From Eleginops maclovinus (taxonomy: Eukaryota > Chordata > Actinopteri > Perciformes > Eleginopidae): a stretch of 64,000 nt of DNA. The first letter of the stretch is position 1. Every line of letters begins with the position of its first letter. A model generated the notes under the pieces. That model saw nothing but the letters and a program-made list of their open reading frames with translations. It was not told where the DNA came from and ran no database searches. The position numbers and the translations under genes are program-made. The stretch covers positions 8,327,155-8,391,154 of the forward strand of contig NC_086365.1 in NCBI RefSeq assembly GCF_036324505.1. The letters run 5' to 3'. This document shows positions 1 to 14,340 of this stretch, piece after piece.

Positions 1-608
1 TGTCGCCACAGGTTATTCAAGGCTTTGTCTCATTGCATAAATCATATTTTTGTGAAAACGTCGATACAGTTTTCCCTTTGTCGGAGCCATAAAAAGGTCA
101 AATGATGAGGTGTCTGAATGTCAGACGACCGCTGCCTGGCCCTTTAGGTCAACACAAAGCAACATGGGTAATCATCACTCAGAATTACACAGTGACATGA
201 GTCCTTGTGGGTATTTCCACCTTTAAAACCAGTCTGTGAAAAGGGTTTTTAGTGCCGGCTGCTCCAACAGGAAAGCTAAAAGTGATACGTCTATCATATT
301 TGACATTTCACTCAGGAATTTGAATATGAATGCGATAAAGGGAACGCAAACGCTCCCTCGCTTCCCTCAGAGCCAGTGTTAGGGCTTCCCTCATGAAAGG
401 TGAGGATATGTACGGGGTTTTACTGCTCCGTCGTCTCCACCCAAAGAGGCGAATGCGCCGCACTCTGCCCACTCTTAACGACTTTAGAGCCTTATCTGGC
501 CTCTCCATTGAATTCTCCTTCAGACATCTTGTTCATTAAATCCTTTCATACACTCCTTTGCTATTCCTCCGTCCCACTCTACATTCTGTTGCTCTCAGAA
601 GTTTAAGG

Positions 609-611
<3 letters not shown>
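1..611. other. Unique non-coding DNA, no gene seen
   Basis: Single-copy looking sequence. The open frames here are short (about 66-68 codons), overlap on both strands and show no domain, so I treat them as chance. No repeat family was recognised. Confidence 0.6.

Positions 612-678
<67 letters not shown>
612..678. repeat. (TG)n microsatellite, about 33 units
   Basis: Uninterrupted TG dinucleotide tract of 67 bp. It separates AT-rich unique DNA from the CpG-richer block that begins near 690. A tract of this length is likely polymorphic and can adopt Z-DNA. Confidence 0.98.
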
Positions 679-680
<2 letters not shown>

Positions 681-689
681 CTACTGTAC

Positions 690-1000
690 TATTATGCGGC
701 CGTGAATACCGGCGCCGTTGGGTGAGTGAGCAGTGGGAGGCTCGGATGTAGAAGGCAAAGCATTGAGTTAATTAACGGCACGTCGGAAAAGCAGACATAA
801 TAGTACACCTCAGAAAAAGACTTGACATTGAGATGGACGGATAAGTCATTAATTGGTTTTCTTATTGGTACAATGGCGGCGGCAGAATGGAGGAAGGTCA
901 AGGCGACTTTGACAGGGACCACAACTATATTATGCGCAGGAGTGCCGGAGTATGAAAGGGGACAGATGCAAAGTCGATGGGAGATAAAGGAAGCTGTGAA
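690..1000. promoter_or_regulatory. Candidate conserved non-coding element
   Basis: This repeat-free block keeps many CpGs (around 698-715, 777-786 and 872-906) and contains TTAATTAA near 768, TCATTAATTGG near 846 and GATAAG near 839. Dense homeodomain and GATA cores with CpG retention are typical of vertebrate developmental enhancers. Function and target gene are inference, and no alignment was available. Confidence 0.35.
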
Positions 1001-1239
1001 ACAAAGTAATTACACCTGAGATGTAGGTCCAGGCCGCTGTATGGTGATGCAGGTCAGGCCAGGCTTTACAATCTCCAACCTGCGACACACCAGATCTGTC
1101 TTTACCCAACCCGGGTTCTTCTCCCTCCTCCGCCTCCAAAACCTATCCTCGTCCTACCTCCTCCACCACTTCCTCCTCCTCTCCTCTTGGGGGGTGGGGG
1201 AGCGCGGCGGCACCCATCTGAAACGCATATAATTCCAGA

Positions 1240-1700
1240 GCCAAGATGAATGCCGGCGATAGGGCGGGAAGGGGGAATACGGCGAGATAATTACGGGTGA
1301 TACTCGTGATTGTGAACGCGGCAGTGTGAAAAGGTGGGCCCGAAAGATAAAACACTCATCAGAGAGGCAGCGAGAGAGTGCTGGATAAACAAACGCAGGG
1401 AGAGATGGAACAAGAGAGGGAAGGAGGGAGAGATAGAGGAGGAGAATGGCAAGGTTAAAGGCAGTGAGATTAAGGTTACGCCTTGCATATAAGGAAGGGA
1501 TTCAGATACCATTAAAAACAGCCGGGGTGAGAAAAACATATCGTGTTGCGTCTGCTAAATCAAGCGGGGTCAATGCGTTGTATCGTACGCACAATCTGCA
1601 AGCCATGACACTCAAGAGCGGCGAAATCTGGATTTTAATTCATACTATGGAACCGTTTTATCCCTCACATTCAAAGTGATGATGCTGCAGAAGGTTTAAT
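1240..1700. promoter_or_regulatory. Candidate conserved non-coding element
   Basis: A CpG-retaining unique block with GATAATTACG near 1285, TTTTAATTCAT near 1633 and many isolated CpGs (1250-1345 and 1540-1625). A purine-rich stretch with GAGA-type runs (1365-1445) lies in the middle. Open frames on both strands overlap it but none has a recognisable domain. An enhancer-like role is inferred from composition and motif density. Confidence 0.35.
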
Positions 1701-3995
1701 TTTCACGTTTCGAAAGAATTCAAAGGGACATTTACATATCGGAAGAAAATTCATCTGAAAGATAACGCAACAGGCCTTCCTTGAACAGAGAAAGGGGGAA
1801 ACAAGTTTGCAACAGTTTGATTTCCTCTGTACTTTTGGTGGGGAGCTGTTGAAGTAGCACTGCACATTTGTTCACGAATAAGGCTGCAGGAGATAAGAGC
1901 ATCTCAGACTCATGGCCTTGTTTGATACGTGGGTGTTAAGGTGGCGGGACTGCGTCCGTGTCCACTCGTACAGGTGTACATCCATGTGGCCACAGCAGCC
2001 GCAGCGATTTTTATCACAGGCTGCTTTCTGTCCTTCATTTTCTCCCTCTCTGTCACACTCTCTTTTCCTCTCTCGTGCAGAGACAGGGGATAAAAAACAC
2101 AGATAGGGCTTTATGGCATGAATGATAAGGAGTCACCACTCATACGTCCCATCAGGGGAAAAAACACCCAGCAAAACCCAAATGAAGGCGGCCTTATCAG
2201 GGACATCTGACACTTAATGCAACTCCATTTTGAAGTAATATGTGCTTCGTGGTAGCCCTAATGGATTTGAGATTTCAAGGCTTTTGAGTTTATTGATTCA
2301 TTTCGTACACTTTGTCCTCTGAAGGATATTGCTGGCCGGCCTGAAATGTGTGCAGATGTAGCAGATACGGATATTATAAATGGTTTTCGCTTGTTTTTGA
2401 ATGCAACAAGATTTGACTTCTCAGAAAAAAAAGTTTTGCATCAAGATTAGCTTTCGTCAGCTCTGGTAAATTTGGATGTGTTTTTCAGATGTGTTTGCAT
2501 ACGCATGTGACCTCTGGACAATTATCTGATCTGTCGGTCTTCTTGCACAATTTGCTCTTATCGAGATCCGGTGTTGGTTTCTCTCATTTTGCAGAAGCAA
2601 GACGGAAAAACCCTACCATCAAAAAGAGACACTAGTAATGAAAAGTTCCTAACTTGATTCAATTTAAATTGTGTGAAAACATTTATGCAATAAACAGCTT
2701 ATATGTTTCTACAGTTGAAGCCTCTTCTACGACGAACATGAACAAAAATGAAAACCGACTAAATAAAATTGCCGTCCCCTCTTTGGCTGTTCCATTTTTC
2801 AGTCAAGATCATTATTTGTCTGTGAATGTATTTCTCCAGATAAAAAAAAATAATTTATCAAACTGTCTATGAATAAATGCAGTTGTCACTGTCTTGTGGG
2901 CACCGTGGCGGAAGCATGATGCAGAATTTATTAAAACTCATCCCCCCTCTCTCATCTTTGCTCTGCAAATGCATTCATCTTTGTGACGAGAGAATATGAG
3001 TGAGATTCCAATCAGGTCTCGAGGTGCTTTATTGAGCCGTTTCAGGTGTTTTTAGGTGGGTCTGTGTGACTACAATCAGGTGGGCTTTCAAAAATAAGTA
3101 ATGGCATCATCTGCAGATACTCTGCAGCCATTTCATATCTGAAATACACGAGTTATAAATCATCTTTGCTTCTTTTAAATGTTTGATTTCTTTTCCACAC
3201 ATTGACCTTAAAAAGGAATGATGGGAGGTCTGAGATTGTGTTGTTATTAAAGAAATGTGACACAGGAGTGATGAAAATGCATTACAAATGCATCCGAAGA
3301 CTTTTCCTGTGACCTGAAGGAACAGATTCTCAAACAGTTGAAGAAAATAAAATAAAGTACTGAAGGTTAAACTTGTATGTAACTTTTTGGATGTTCAAGG
3401 TGGAGGCTTCTCATCCAAAAGCACTAGTACGGACCACCAATGTGTTCCTTAAGTGCTTGGCGATGCGTGCACTGTTGGCCTACCTGTGTATTTATGTTTG
3501 TGCACTTCTCTTGCCTTGTGTGTTTGTATATGGTACACCAGCTCAGTTTAAGCCATCCCATCGGCTTCTTGCGAGTGGAAAACTCAGACACAGATGTGGC
3601 CAGCTACATGGAAAGGAGACTCAAACCCATCCAGACATTATCTCCCTCTGATCCGAGCCTCCAATGGTTGGATAAACAAGTCCCTTTTCCGAATTGTGTT
3701 TGGAGAGGGAATTGTGCCCGCCGTGCTGCCGCTGGGTGCATGGCTGGAGCTAAGAGAGTCCACTTTGTGCAACACACCAGGCGGATATGAAGAGCAGATG
3801 TCCTGTCTGCTGCCATCCAGCTCCAGACTTAAATTTGCACACACGTCACTGAAGAGGACTAGCTGGAAAGTGGAGCCCAGAAAGCTCCAACAGTTTTTGT
3901 TGCATCTACTTTTGGGAGATGGTTGGCGGTTTTAAGGGAAAGCTTATTTGTTGCAGGCCCTGTTTGCTGCAGCCAGGAGTGATTCACAGTGCTCA
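1701..3995. other. Non-coding DNA; overlapping chance ORFs at 3373-3935
   Basis: AT-rich unique sequence. At 3373-3935 all three forward frames and two reverse frames are partly open (up to 116 codons). That pattern fits locally stop-poor, GC-richer DNA better than a gene. No signal peptide, domain or consistent splice structure was recognised. No repeat family was identified. Confidence 0.5.
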
Positions 3996-4013
3996 CAGAG
4001 CCCCTAGTGGTCG
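3995..4013 (-). promoter_or_regulatory. CTCF-like motif
   Basis: Read on the minus strand this gives CCACTAGGGGCTCTG, close to the CTCF core CCACNAGRKGGC. A binding role is inference from sequence alone. Confidence 0.3.
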
Positions 4014-4896
4014 GTTAGAAAAAGTATGTTTTATGTGTCAAGACAATCTGATAGCATCCTAAGGTCAGTCAAGTTTGCTGAAGATAAGTTTCCGATCACA
4101 GCAGTGACATTTTCTAAGAAATACCACTACTATTTTTCCACTGAAAGTTTGTGCTTTACCGTGAGTACAAAACTTTAAAAAACAGAACACAGAATTGAAA
4201 CAAAATTACCCAGTTAAGAATCTCTTACACTTTTATAATTACAAGAGACTCCATCTTTTCTCTGTGCTTAATTAGAAAGGTTTTCTGTCCATTTGTTTCC
4301 TTTTGTTTCACAGGACTGTCACCAATCCCCTCAGAGACAGTAAAGCTCCAACTCCTTCCATCCCTCCATCCCTCCCTCCCACTACTCATTTAAACTTTTT
4401 TTTTTTTTTTTGAATAATGCTGATTTTATCTCTATCATAATTGCAGTATAATTATGGAAGGTAATTCTCCCATGGTGCGTGGCCCAGGTCCGCTGCCATA
4501 GCGTGAGCAGAATCTGCTTGGAGGTTAAACTCCTGATTTGAAATTGAGAGGCAGAACGATGGGGAGGATAGGACAATAGCACAGCATGAACAGCTATTTA
4601 ATGGGGTGGACAAGTGGGTCTGACCTTGAATGCTTGAAACACAAGTTTCCGTAGAAAAAATGTATTTAGCCTACATCTTTGCAGAGGTCACTATTAGCAA
4701 CTTTAGATTCTACTCAGCAAGAATGACAAAATAAAGACCAACATCAAGAGATTGTGGAGTGGCCCAGATCAATTTGAAAAAATAAATATTGATGTGGTTA
4801 AAACAGAAACAAAAACACAAGAGTAGAGTTCTATTTCCACGAAGCAGCTCTGTCAGGTTCTACTAAGGCCATTGTACTTTGAGCTAAATGCTTACA
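4014..4896. other. Non-coding DNA with short simple repeats
   Basis: Contains a CCTC/CATC-rich stretch (about 4355-4380) and a poly-T run (about 4399-4411). The rest is unique AT-rich sequence with no gene-like signal. Confidence 0.55.
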
Positions 4897-4955
4897 TCAG
4901 CATCAGAATCAGAAATACTTTATTTATCCCAAATTGGGATTTCTTTTTTCCTTTA
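4897..4955 (-). mobile_element. Retrotransposon 3' tail (LINE-type)
   Basis: The stretch carries the TCAGAATCAGAAATACTTTA motif followed by an ATCCCAAATTGGGAT-like word. This is the reverse complement of the 3' end of an abundant teleost LINE class, whose mRNA ends in ATAAAG followed by ATTCTG units. Only the tail is present, so it is a severely 5'-truncated insertion. Family assignment is from memory of the motif and is not certain. Confidence 0.65.
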
Positions 4956-5869
4956 GCATGCTTACGGGCTTACAATAACAACACTGTTTGTATACTTAAA
5001 CCCAGAAAAGTAACTCTATAATTTGTGTGATCCACTGAAAAGGTGAGAAAGGATGGGTTTCGTAGCATAAAAGCAATATTTGGCATGCCAGGAGATCATG
5101 TATAATAGCTGAAGTAAAGAAATAATCAAAAAGGATCCATTGTATTGCAGGAGTTCTTCAGAATTTCAATGAAAGCGCATATCTACAAAGCACAATCATA
5201 TATTTTAAATGGTGAAAGGATATCGGTTTCATTGAAACTACACTAGAAAAGCCAATCCCAACATTGGAATTGCTTCTGTAGGTTCAATATAGTAGTTAGT
5301 TGAATTCCTAATGTCTCTGAGGACCCCTGTAACGACCCAATGATGCCCCCAAACCCACATCATCTCAGCCTGGAAGCACTTGAATACAAATGTGGTTGTT
5401 GCTTTGGTTGCACGCGAGTGTGAGAAGCAGCAGTCACACAGCACGTTATTGTCATGGCTGCCAGGTGTTCTTCACGTGGTGAGTTGGGGGGGGGGGGAGA
5501 AGGGATGACCACGGAGGGTAAAACCACACCGAGCAGCACACACTCCATACTGGGGAGTGAGGCTCTGCGACCTCATGTCTCCCATCCAGAGGTCGGAAAA
5601 GTGGTGCAACTGACTCTTAGTGTGTGGGTGCTTGTGTCTTTTTCCTGCAGGCACCATGTTTTTCTTTAAAGTTTTTCTGCTAATGGAGCTCTTCTTTTTT
5701 CTTTGTATTGGTGACTTTATAATTCTTAGAGAGGCTTTTGAACTCTGACATGTTTTGGTTCTCAGTGGTGCCCCTGGAATGGAAAATTATTCATTCAGAA
5801 AGATCGAAGTGACAAACAGAAAAACATTCTCTGAATTTAACAGCATTGTCCTCTCGGTATGACTTGCAG
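4956..5869. other. Non-coding DNA with a poly-G run
   Basis: Unique sequence containing a run of about 12 G at 5486-5497. Open frames of 61-71 codons occur on both strands and look like chance. Confidence 0.55.
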
Positions 5870-5984
5870 CTTGAATGTATTCTGGCGGGCCGATCGCTGC
5901 GCAGGTGGTGTGTGTCAGTGTGTGTGAAGGAGGGAGGATGTCAGAGAGAAAGTAGCAGAGGAAACGGAAAGCATTGAGGCACAG
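5870..5984 (+). other. Exon-like segment, probably non-coding if real
   Basis: A TTGCAG acceptor-like word ends at 5869, and a strong donor, CACAG followed by GTGAGT, begins at 5985. The 115-bp interval has stops in every frame, so as an exon it would be UTR or lncRNA rather than coding. Pseudo-exons of this quality are common in vertebrate introns. It is listed because a second exon-like segment lies about 490 bp downstream on the same strand. Confidence 0.15.
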
Positions 5985-6439
5985 GTGAGTATTCCCCCTT
6001 GTGTGTTCTTGAGCTTGTTTGTTCTAAGAAGCTTGCTGTGATCCCACATCACTCAGTTATTTTGTTTATCTCTGCCGCTAAAGCTAGTCCCCTCCCCCAC
6101 AACCACACTCTTTATTGCCATCAAAACTGTGGGTGATCTGACACCTTTGCAACAAGTCTTAGGGGAGAAAAAGGAGGGAAAACGTATGCAAAAAAACCCT
6201 GTCAAGTGATCATGCTTTTGTCAATAACCTGATCAATGCTTTTTGGGCAACTTTCTTTTCCCCACCCTTGTTTTTCTTACCATCTCTTCATTGTACTTTG
6301 GTTCTCTAACTTCCAAAATGTAAATGAATGAGTCTGAAGAAATCAGATTTGGAGGGCAGAAGTGTTTAGTCTTGTTCAACACTTTTGTTTTTCTGTAACC
6401 TACTTTGTGAGTTATACCCCCCCTTCCCCTCTCTTTCGA

Positions 6440-6660
6440 AGCCCCCTCTGCATTAGATTTCTCCTTCAGAATGACGGACGCCTGCAGAGTCTGAGAGCCA
6501 TCTTACGGCGTCACGTAATTAGAAATGCAAAGGTAAGCCTCGGGTTGTTAATAATTCAGTACGATAAAAAAGAAAGTAACGGCGGGCTTTTGTTTCATAA
6601 TGCATCTCTCGAGCAAACTTTAAATTAGGAAAATTAGAGGAATAAATATGCGTCTGTTGT
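6440..6660. promoter_or_regulatory. Candidate conserved non-coding element around an exon-like segment
   Basis: Unique block with CGTCACGTAATTAG near 6509, an octamer-like ATGCAAAG near 6525, TTAATAATTCAG near 6549, ATAATGCAT near 6597 and AAATTAGGAAAATTAG near 6622. The density of homeodomain and POU-type words and the retained CpGs suggest constraint. It overlaps the 63-bp exon-like segment, a pattern also seen where alternative exons are embedded in conserved intron. This is inference. Confidence 0.4.
6470..6532 (+). other. Candidate 63-bp in-frame cassette exon
   Basis: The 3' splice-site context is a long pyrimidine-rich stretch (from about 6420) ending in TTTCTCCTTCAG at 6469. The 5' splice site is CAAAG followed by GTAAGC at 6533. 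The interval is exactly 21 codons, is open from first to last codon in phase 0, and would add a basic, Leu/Arg-rich peptide beginning NDGRLQSL. I do not recognise the peptide. A decoy exon inside an enhancer-like element is an equally good explanation. Confidence 0.22.
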
Positions 6661-10069
<3,409 letters not shown>

Positions 10070-10640
10070 GGAAAATGATGCTGAGATAAGAGATGGGCCT
10101 TGAGGAGGGGCCCGATGCTGCGATAAGTTTGCGGTATGACGGGACTTCACACGACCACAGCTTAAATTCTGCACGACCGACAGGAAACAGGATTTTTTAA
10201 AGAGTAGAAATAAATAAATGAAACTTAAGTCTCGCTACGAGGGCGTAAAGATTCACATTTCCACAGTGCGACTGCGGGGTGGCATGCCTCCTCTTCTCTC
10301 TGTGCAGGACTGCATTGCGCAGATAATTAAGGGTGAAAAATCCTTGTCATTGCAGCGGGAAGCTCTTTAGGTACCAATTCACCCTGATGAATAAAACCCT
10401 AATTAATCCACTTAATCTGCTGCATGAGATTATTTTCACAACCATGCACTGTACGCCGCCTGTCCTGAATAATAAAAAGGTCCAGGAGAAAATATAAGGG
10501 GAAATTTCCCATCCTAACTTATATGATAAGGTCTTGATCTCTCTATTATTCTGCCCTCCGTTTTACAGCCAGTGCTGTGCTGTTGAAAGTGTGCCATAAA
10601 AATGGCAGCATGAAAGGGCAAGAGAGCAACAGTAATCATA
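10070..10640. promoter_or_regulatory. Candidate conserved non-coding element cluster
   Basis: Two adjacent enhancer-like parts. Part one (10070-10330) has GAGATAAG near 10082, GCGATAAG near 10120 and many CpGs. Part two (10330-10640) has ACCCTAATTAATCCACTTAATC near 10397, AATAATAAAAAGG near 10468 and ATGATAAGG near 10522. The block is repeat-free and markedly different from the AT-rich flanks. Strong candidate for alignment to other vertebrates. Confidence 0.45.
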
Positions 10641-11277
10641 CTTGTCTTAGAAGACCTTGTGGCGGCATTGTGCTGCCCTCCATCGTATGTCTGCAGCCAT
10701 TTTTCATAGGAGCTGTAAATATGACAAGCTCCGGTTATACGAGTTCCCTTGATTTAGAACAAGGGTACAAAAGTCCTGCTGTGACTCTGCTTTATTTAGG
10801 TTATTACCAACATGAGGAAAATATGTTTTACTGCGACAAAGAAGCATATTTCTCCTCCTGTGTCTGTTAAAGATGTTAAAATGTTGTTTTTTCTAGAACA
10901 ATGCTATTGGGCGAATTGAATTTCAATGAAAATAAACCAAAGAAAATCCCTTAATGAGTTTTCTGCCATTTAAACATCTTTCTAATGGTTTGACTCAGTT
11001 AAAAAGTTCTTTGTTACACAGAAAATGGTAAAAAAACAAAACAATACCAGGCACACGACTGCATGTCACATTCTAAGTATGAAACTGTGATGTAAAATGT
11101 GAAAAGTTCCAGTGATTTTTACACAAGTGGAGGATTCATAGAAAACATTTAAAGTGTGTGTGAGACTGCCGATGCAGCCCACTCACTCTGATGCTTAGTC
11201 ACAGAGGCCTCACATGGATATTGAAAGCTACTGTAGAAAGTGAGAAGCAACTAGTGTTTCTTTGAGTGTCTGTCTTT

Positions 11278-11320
<43 letters not shown>

Positions 11321-11956
11321 GGGTGTTTTCAGAGTGTTTTAGGTTACACACAGCTAGCTCTCCTGCTCATGGTAGCCCAGATCACTTGCCTTGTCATCAG
11401 GCGCCATTATATGTCTCCCTCTCAGGCTCCTTAAAGTCTGTTCCTTCAACACACACACTCACACACACACAGCACTGTACTCAATTCAAACTGTTTACTG
11501 GGGAACATTCACAAAGGGCAGAGCACCAGGCTGCGTCTGAGGCTCACAGTTTTAGCGACCAGCAAGCAGCTTATAACTTTTACACCGGATCGCATTAAGC
11601 GTGTTTATCGATACACTTTTTTTCGAGTGAATTATTAAAAGGATGGCTTTGGTGATATGGCTCTAATCACTCATTATAATCCACAGTGGATATTATATTC
11701 AAATATTCACCAGGGCTCATTGAGGGGCCAGCCTTGTAAAGACTTTATCACCCATTATCCGGGAAATCGACATTCACACCACATCTGATTAGCAAATATG
11801 TATAAAAATAGAGAGGTTGGCTGTTTGAAAAGCTGCACACAGGCTTTAGAAAGAAACAGGTTAACACTACATACAAGCAGAAAGATGCTGATTAGCAAAG
11901 GTTCAACAAAGATTAAAACTATATATCTCAATCACACAGAATTTGTCTCAATTACA
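10641..11956. other. Unique non-coding DNA with a short TG repeat
   Basis: Contains the TG tract at 11280-11319 and an ACACAC-rich stretch near 11451-11470. The 97- and 110-codon open frames here lack domains, and the second begins inside the TG tract. No gene is supported. Confidence 0.55.
11280..11319. repeat. (GT)n microsatellite, about 20 units
   Basis: Perfect GT tract of 40 bp, flanked by unique sequence. Confidence 0.97.
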
Positions 11957-12150
11957 TTAGATTGAATTTATTGATCCCAATTTGTAAAACTGTTTCGTTA
12001 AAGCACCATGTAAAAGGAATTGCACACAAGTTAAAAACAAGAAAATAAAACATATATATCAACAGTAGAAGCATATCACTATTGGATACACAATATAAAT
12101 ATACAATCTATGAACAATAAAATAGCAATATACTACCTAGCAAAACCATG
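11957..12150 (-). mobile_element. Degraded LINE 3' tail
   Basis: Begins with GAATTTATTGATCCCAATTT, the reverse complement of a common fish LINE terminus, followed by an A- and CAT-rich stretch like the 3' UTR of such elements. Boundaries are approximate and no coding part is present. Confidence 0.4.
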
Positions 12151-14059
12151 CTTATTATACATATTTTGAAAATCTAACTGTTGGCACCAAAATAAGACAT
12201 TTTAAATTCCACTCAGAGGTGATGTGGGCGAGTGTGTCTCATTGTGTGTGCTTTACAGTATCTATTAATATTGAGGGTAGACGTGCACGGCTGCAGAATG
12301 GTGGATCTTATCAGCGCTGTAAACATATTTTGTGTGTTTTGCCGGGGCTGCGGTGCTGATAAAGAGATGGGCCACAGTCCAGCGAAGGCACCGAGACTCT
12401 CAGGTTACCGGCTGTCCCTCAGCCGCCAAATCTACCGCAAACTTAACACCATTTTTCACAATACGGTATTTTTCTGAATGGGGTCCAATCCTGCGCCTTT
12501 CGATCGAATAGTATCTCCTGGAGTAAAACATGTTGCTTCTGAATAGATTTTCGATGTGAAAGGGTGCAGATAGACAAATGTGGTTTCAGAATAAAAGCTG
12601 GAAAATGTCTGGAGCTGTCCCCTTTTTCTTCCTGTTATTAATGTTAAACTAATGTTGTGTTTATGGTCCTGGAGACCCTGGGCTTTTAAACAACCTTCAT
12701 ACACTACTTTTAAAAATGGTATAGGAATTAATGGTGTCATCTATTGGACCCTTGTCAAAAGTCCTTGGTTATTTTTTAGCAGGTTATATTTCAGTAAAGG
12801 TCTGGGCATTTTAATCTTACATTAGAGCATGAAATGTGTATTTAAGTATAGTTTCAGTCATTGCGGTCTTAGAGAAACATGGTTCAGTAGTATGTATTTA
12901 CAGTAGTTATGCTACCTGAGTTTTTTTCAAACAGTACTACCTTCCTAAATCCAAGTTAGGAAAAAGAAATACTAAAGTGTGTTTGGATTTCTGTTGTAAC
13001 ATTATAAGTCTGCTTAAGTAACCTCACCTTGTAGAGTACATTTCTTTTCCCCAAGTGTACATTCCTTAGAAATTACATGTCTATTGGATTACAAAAAGGT
13101 TAAACACTAATGTAGAAAAGACAAAATAGGATATTTTCTAACATGTTGGAGATGATTATTTCAAATCTAGGACTTGTTTGAAAGGAATACTATTAAAAGC
13201 ATGCTCACAAATGTTATTTTCAATGAAAATAAAAAGTCAACCCTCATCATTTATTTGAACATCTCTCCACCTGTTAGTGTAGCGGTGAAAGTGTCTGCAG
13301 TGCAGTCGCTCTCTGTCCCTGAACTTAGCGCTGCAATCTGCAGAGACGCCGGGCTCCAACACTGCAGAGGAGACTCTGGGGCCATGCCAAGATGATCTGT
13401 CCCCCGCCTTTCTACCCCTCCATCCCCCCCCCCCCCTTCTCCACTGCACGTCTCGCCAGCTCTCACAGCTTACCTAAACCACATGAAGAGCCTAAGAGAG
13501 GGTGACCTTATATGGCAGCCTTCAGAGAAACTCAAGGACGTGTACACTTAAGAGATAAACCTTTTCTCTTTTTTTTGCTTGATCTTATCTTTAGAATCAG
13601 ATGTTTTTGCTCTTTATTTTATGTTCTGTTCTTTAGCTGTTAATGAGACAAAGTGTGTGAGAAGGGAGAGATAGTATCAGATCAGTGGGGCATTTTATTG
13701 TTGCCGTTGACAAGAAAAAGTCCAAGTACGAGAGCTGTTCAATGGGATAAATGTCTTCACTCGCTGCACTGCGCTTACTTGGGTCAGTAAGAGTACACTC
13801 AACATCTAGCTTTTTCCCCCGCAATCACGCAAACTGGACAAAATGTCAATCTGTATAGGATGCTTTACATGTTCGTGCATTAGTCACACAACTTGATTTG
13901 TAAAATGAATGCATATAGTAAAGGAGTTCCCGGTATGTCTACATAAATATGAGAAAAAGCTTTAAATGAATAATCTGTGATGCAATTGCACATACCACAG
14001 CATCACCGGTTGACAGCAGGAGTGTGAGGAGAGAGTTAAAGTGTGTGTGCATGTGTGTG
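12151..14059. other. Unique non-coding DNA with a poly-C run
   Basis: Holds a run of 13 C (13424-13436). A block near 12225-12480 carries CTTATCAGCG, CpGs and GATAAAGAG, mildly enhancer-like. Open frames of up to 94 codons are unconvincing. Confidence 0.5.
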
Positions 14060-14340
14060 AGGCGCTACATTTCTTATCACCGGTGCAGATTAAGCCTCTG
14101 CCTACGATAAGGCCCGACGACAAACAGGAGGATGGCGCAGCACAGAGCCAAGATGACGATTAGACGGCCTCCGTGGCACGAAGGGGGTCGAGAGCAATGA
14201 CCCCCGTTTGTACGATAACTAACCCGGGCGATGCAGGCCGCCATTATCGCTCCAGGGCTTTGACATCTACACTAAGTTGACGTGTCTCGGCCATATCTGG
14301 TAAAGGGAGTTAAGGCTGATCACAGTGTGGACTGCATGAG
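14060..14340. promoter_or_regulatory. Candidate CpG-retaining regulatory element
   Basis: Contrasts sharply with neighbouring AT-rich DNA. It has CTTATCACCGG near 14074, ACGATAAGGCC near 14104, GACGATTAGACGG near 14155, ACGATAACTAACC near 14212 and CCATTATCGC near 14241, with around twenty CpGs. GATA cores recur on both strands. This looks like a conserved, unmethylated enhancer; the assignment is inferred. Confidence 0.42.

Noticed and set aside
3373..3935. Overlapping frames of 92-116 codons on both strands
   Set aside because: Several frames are open together, which indicates stop-poor composition. No recognisable protein.
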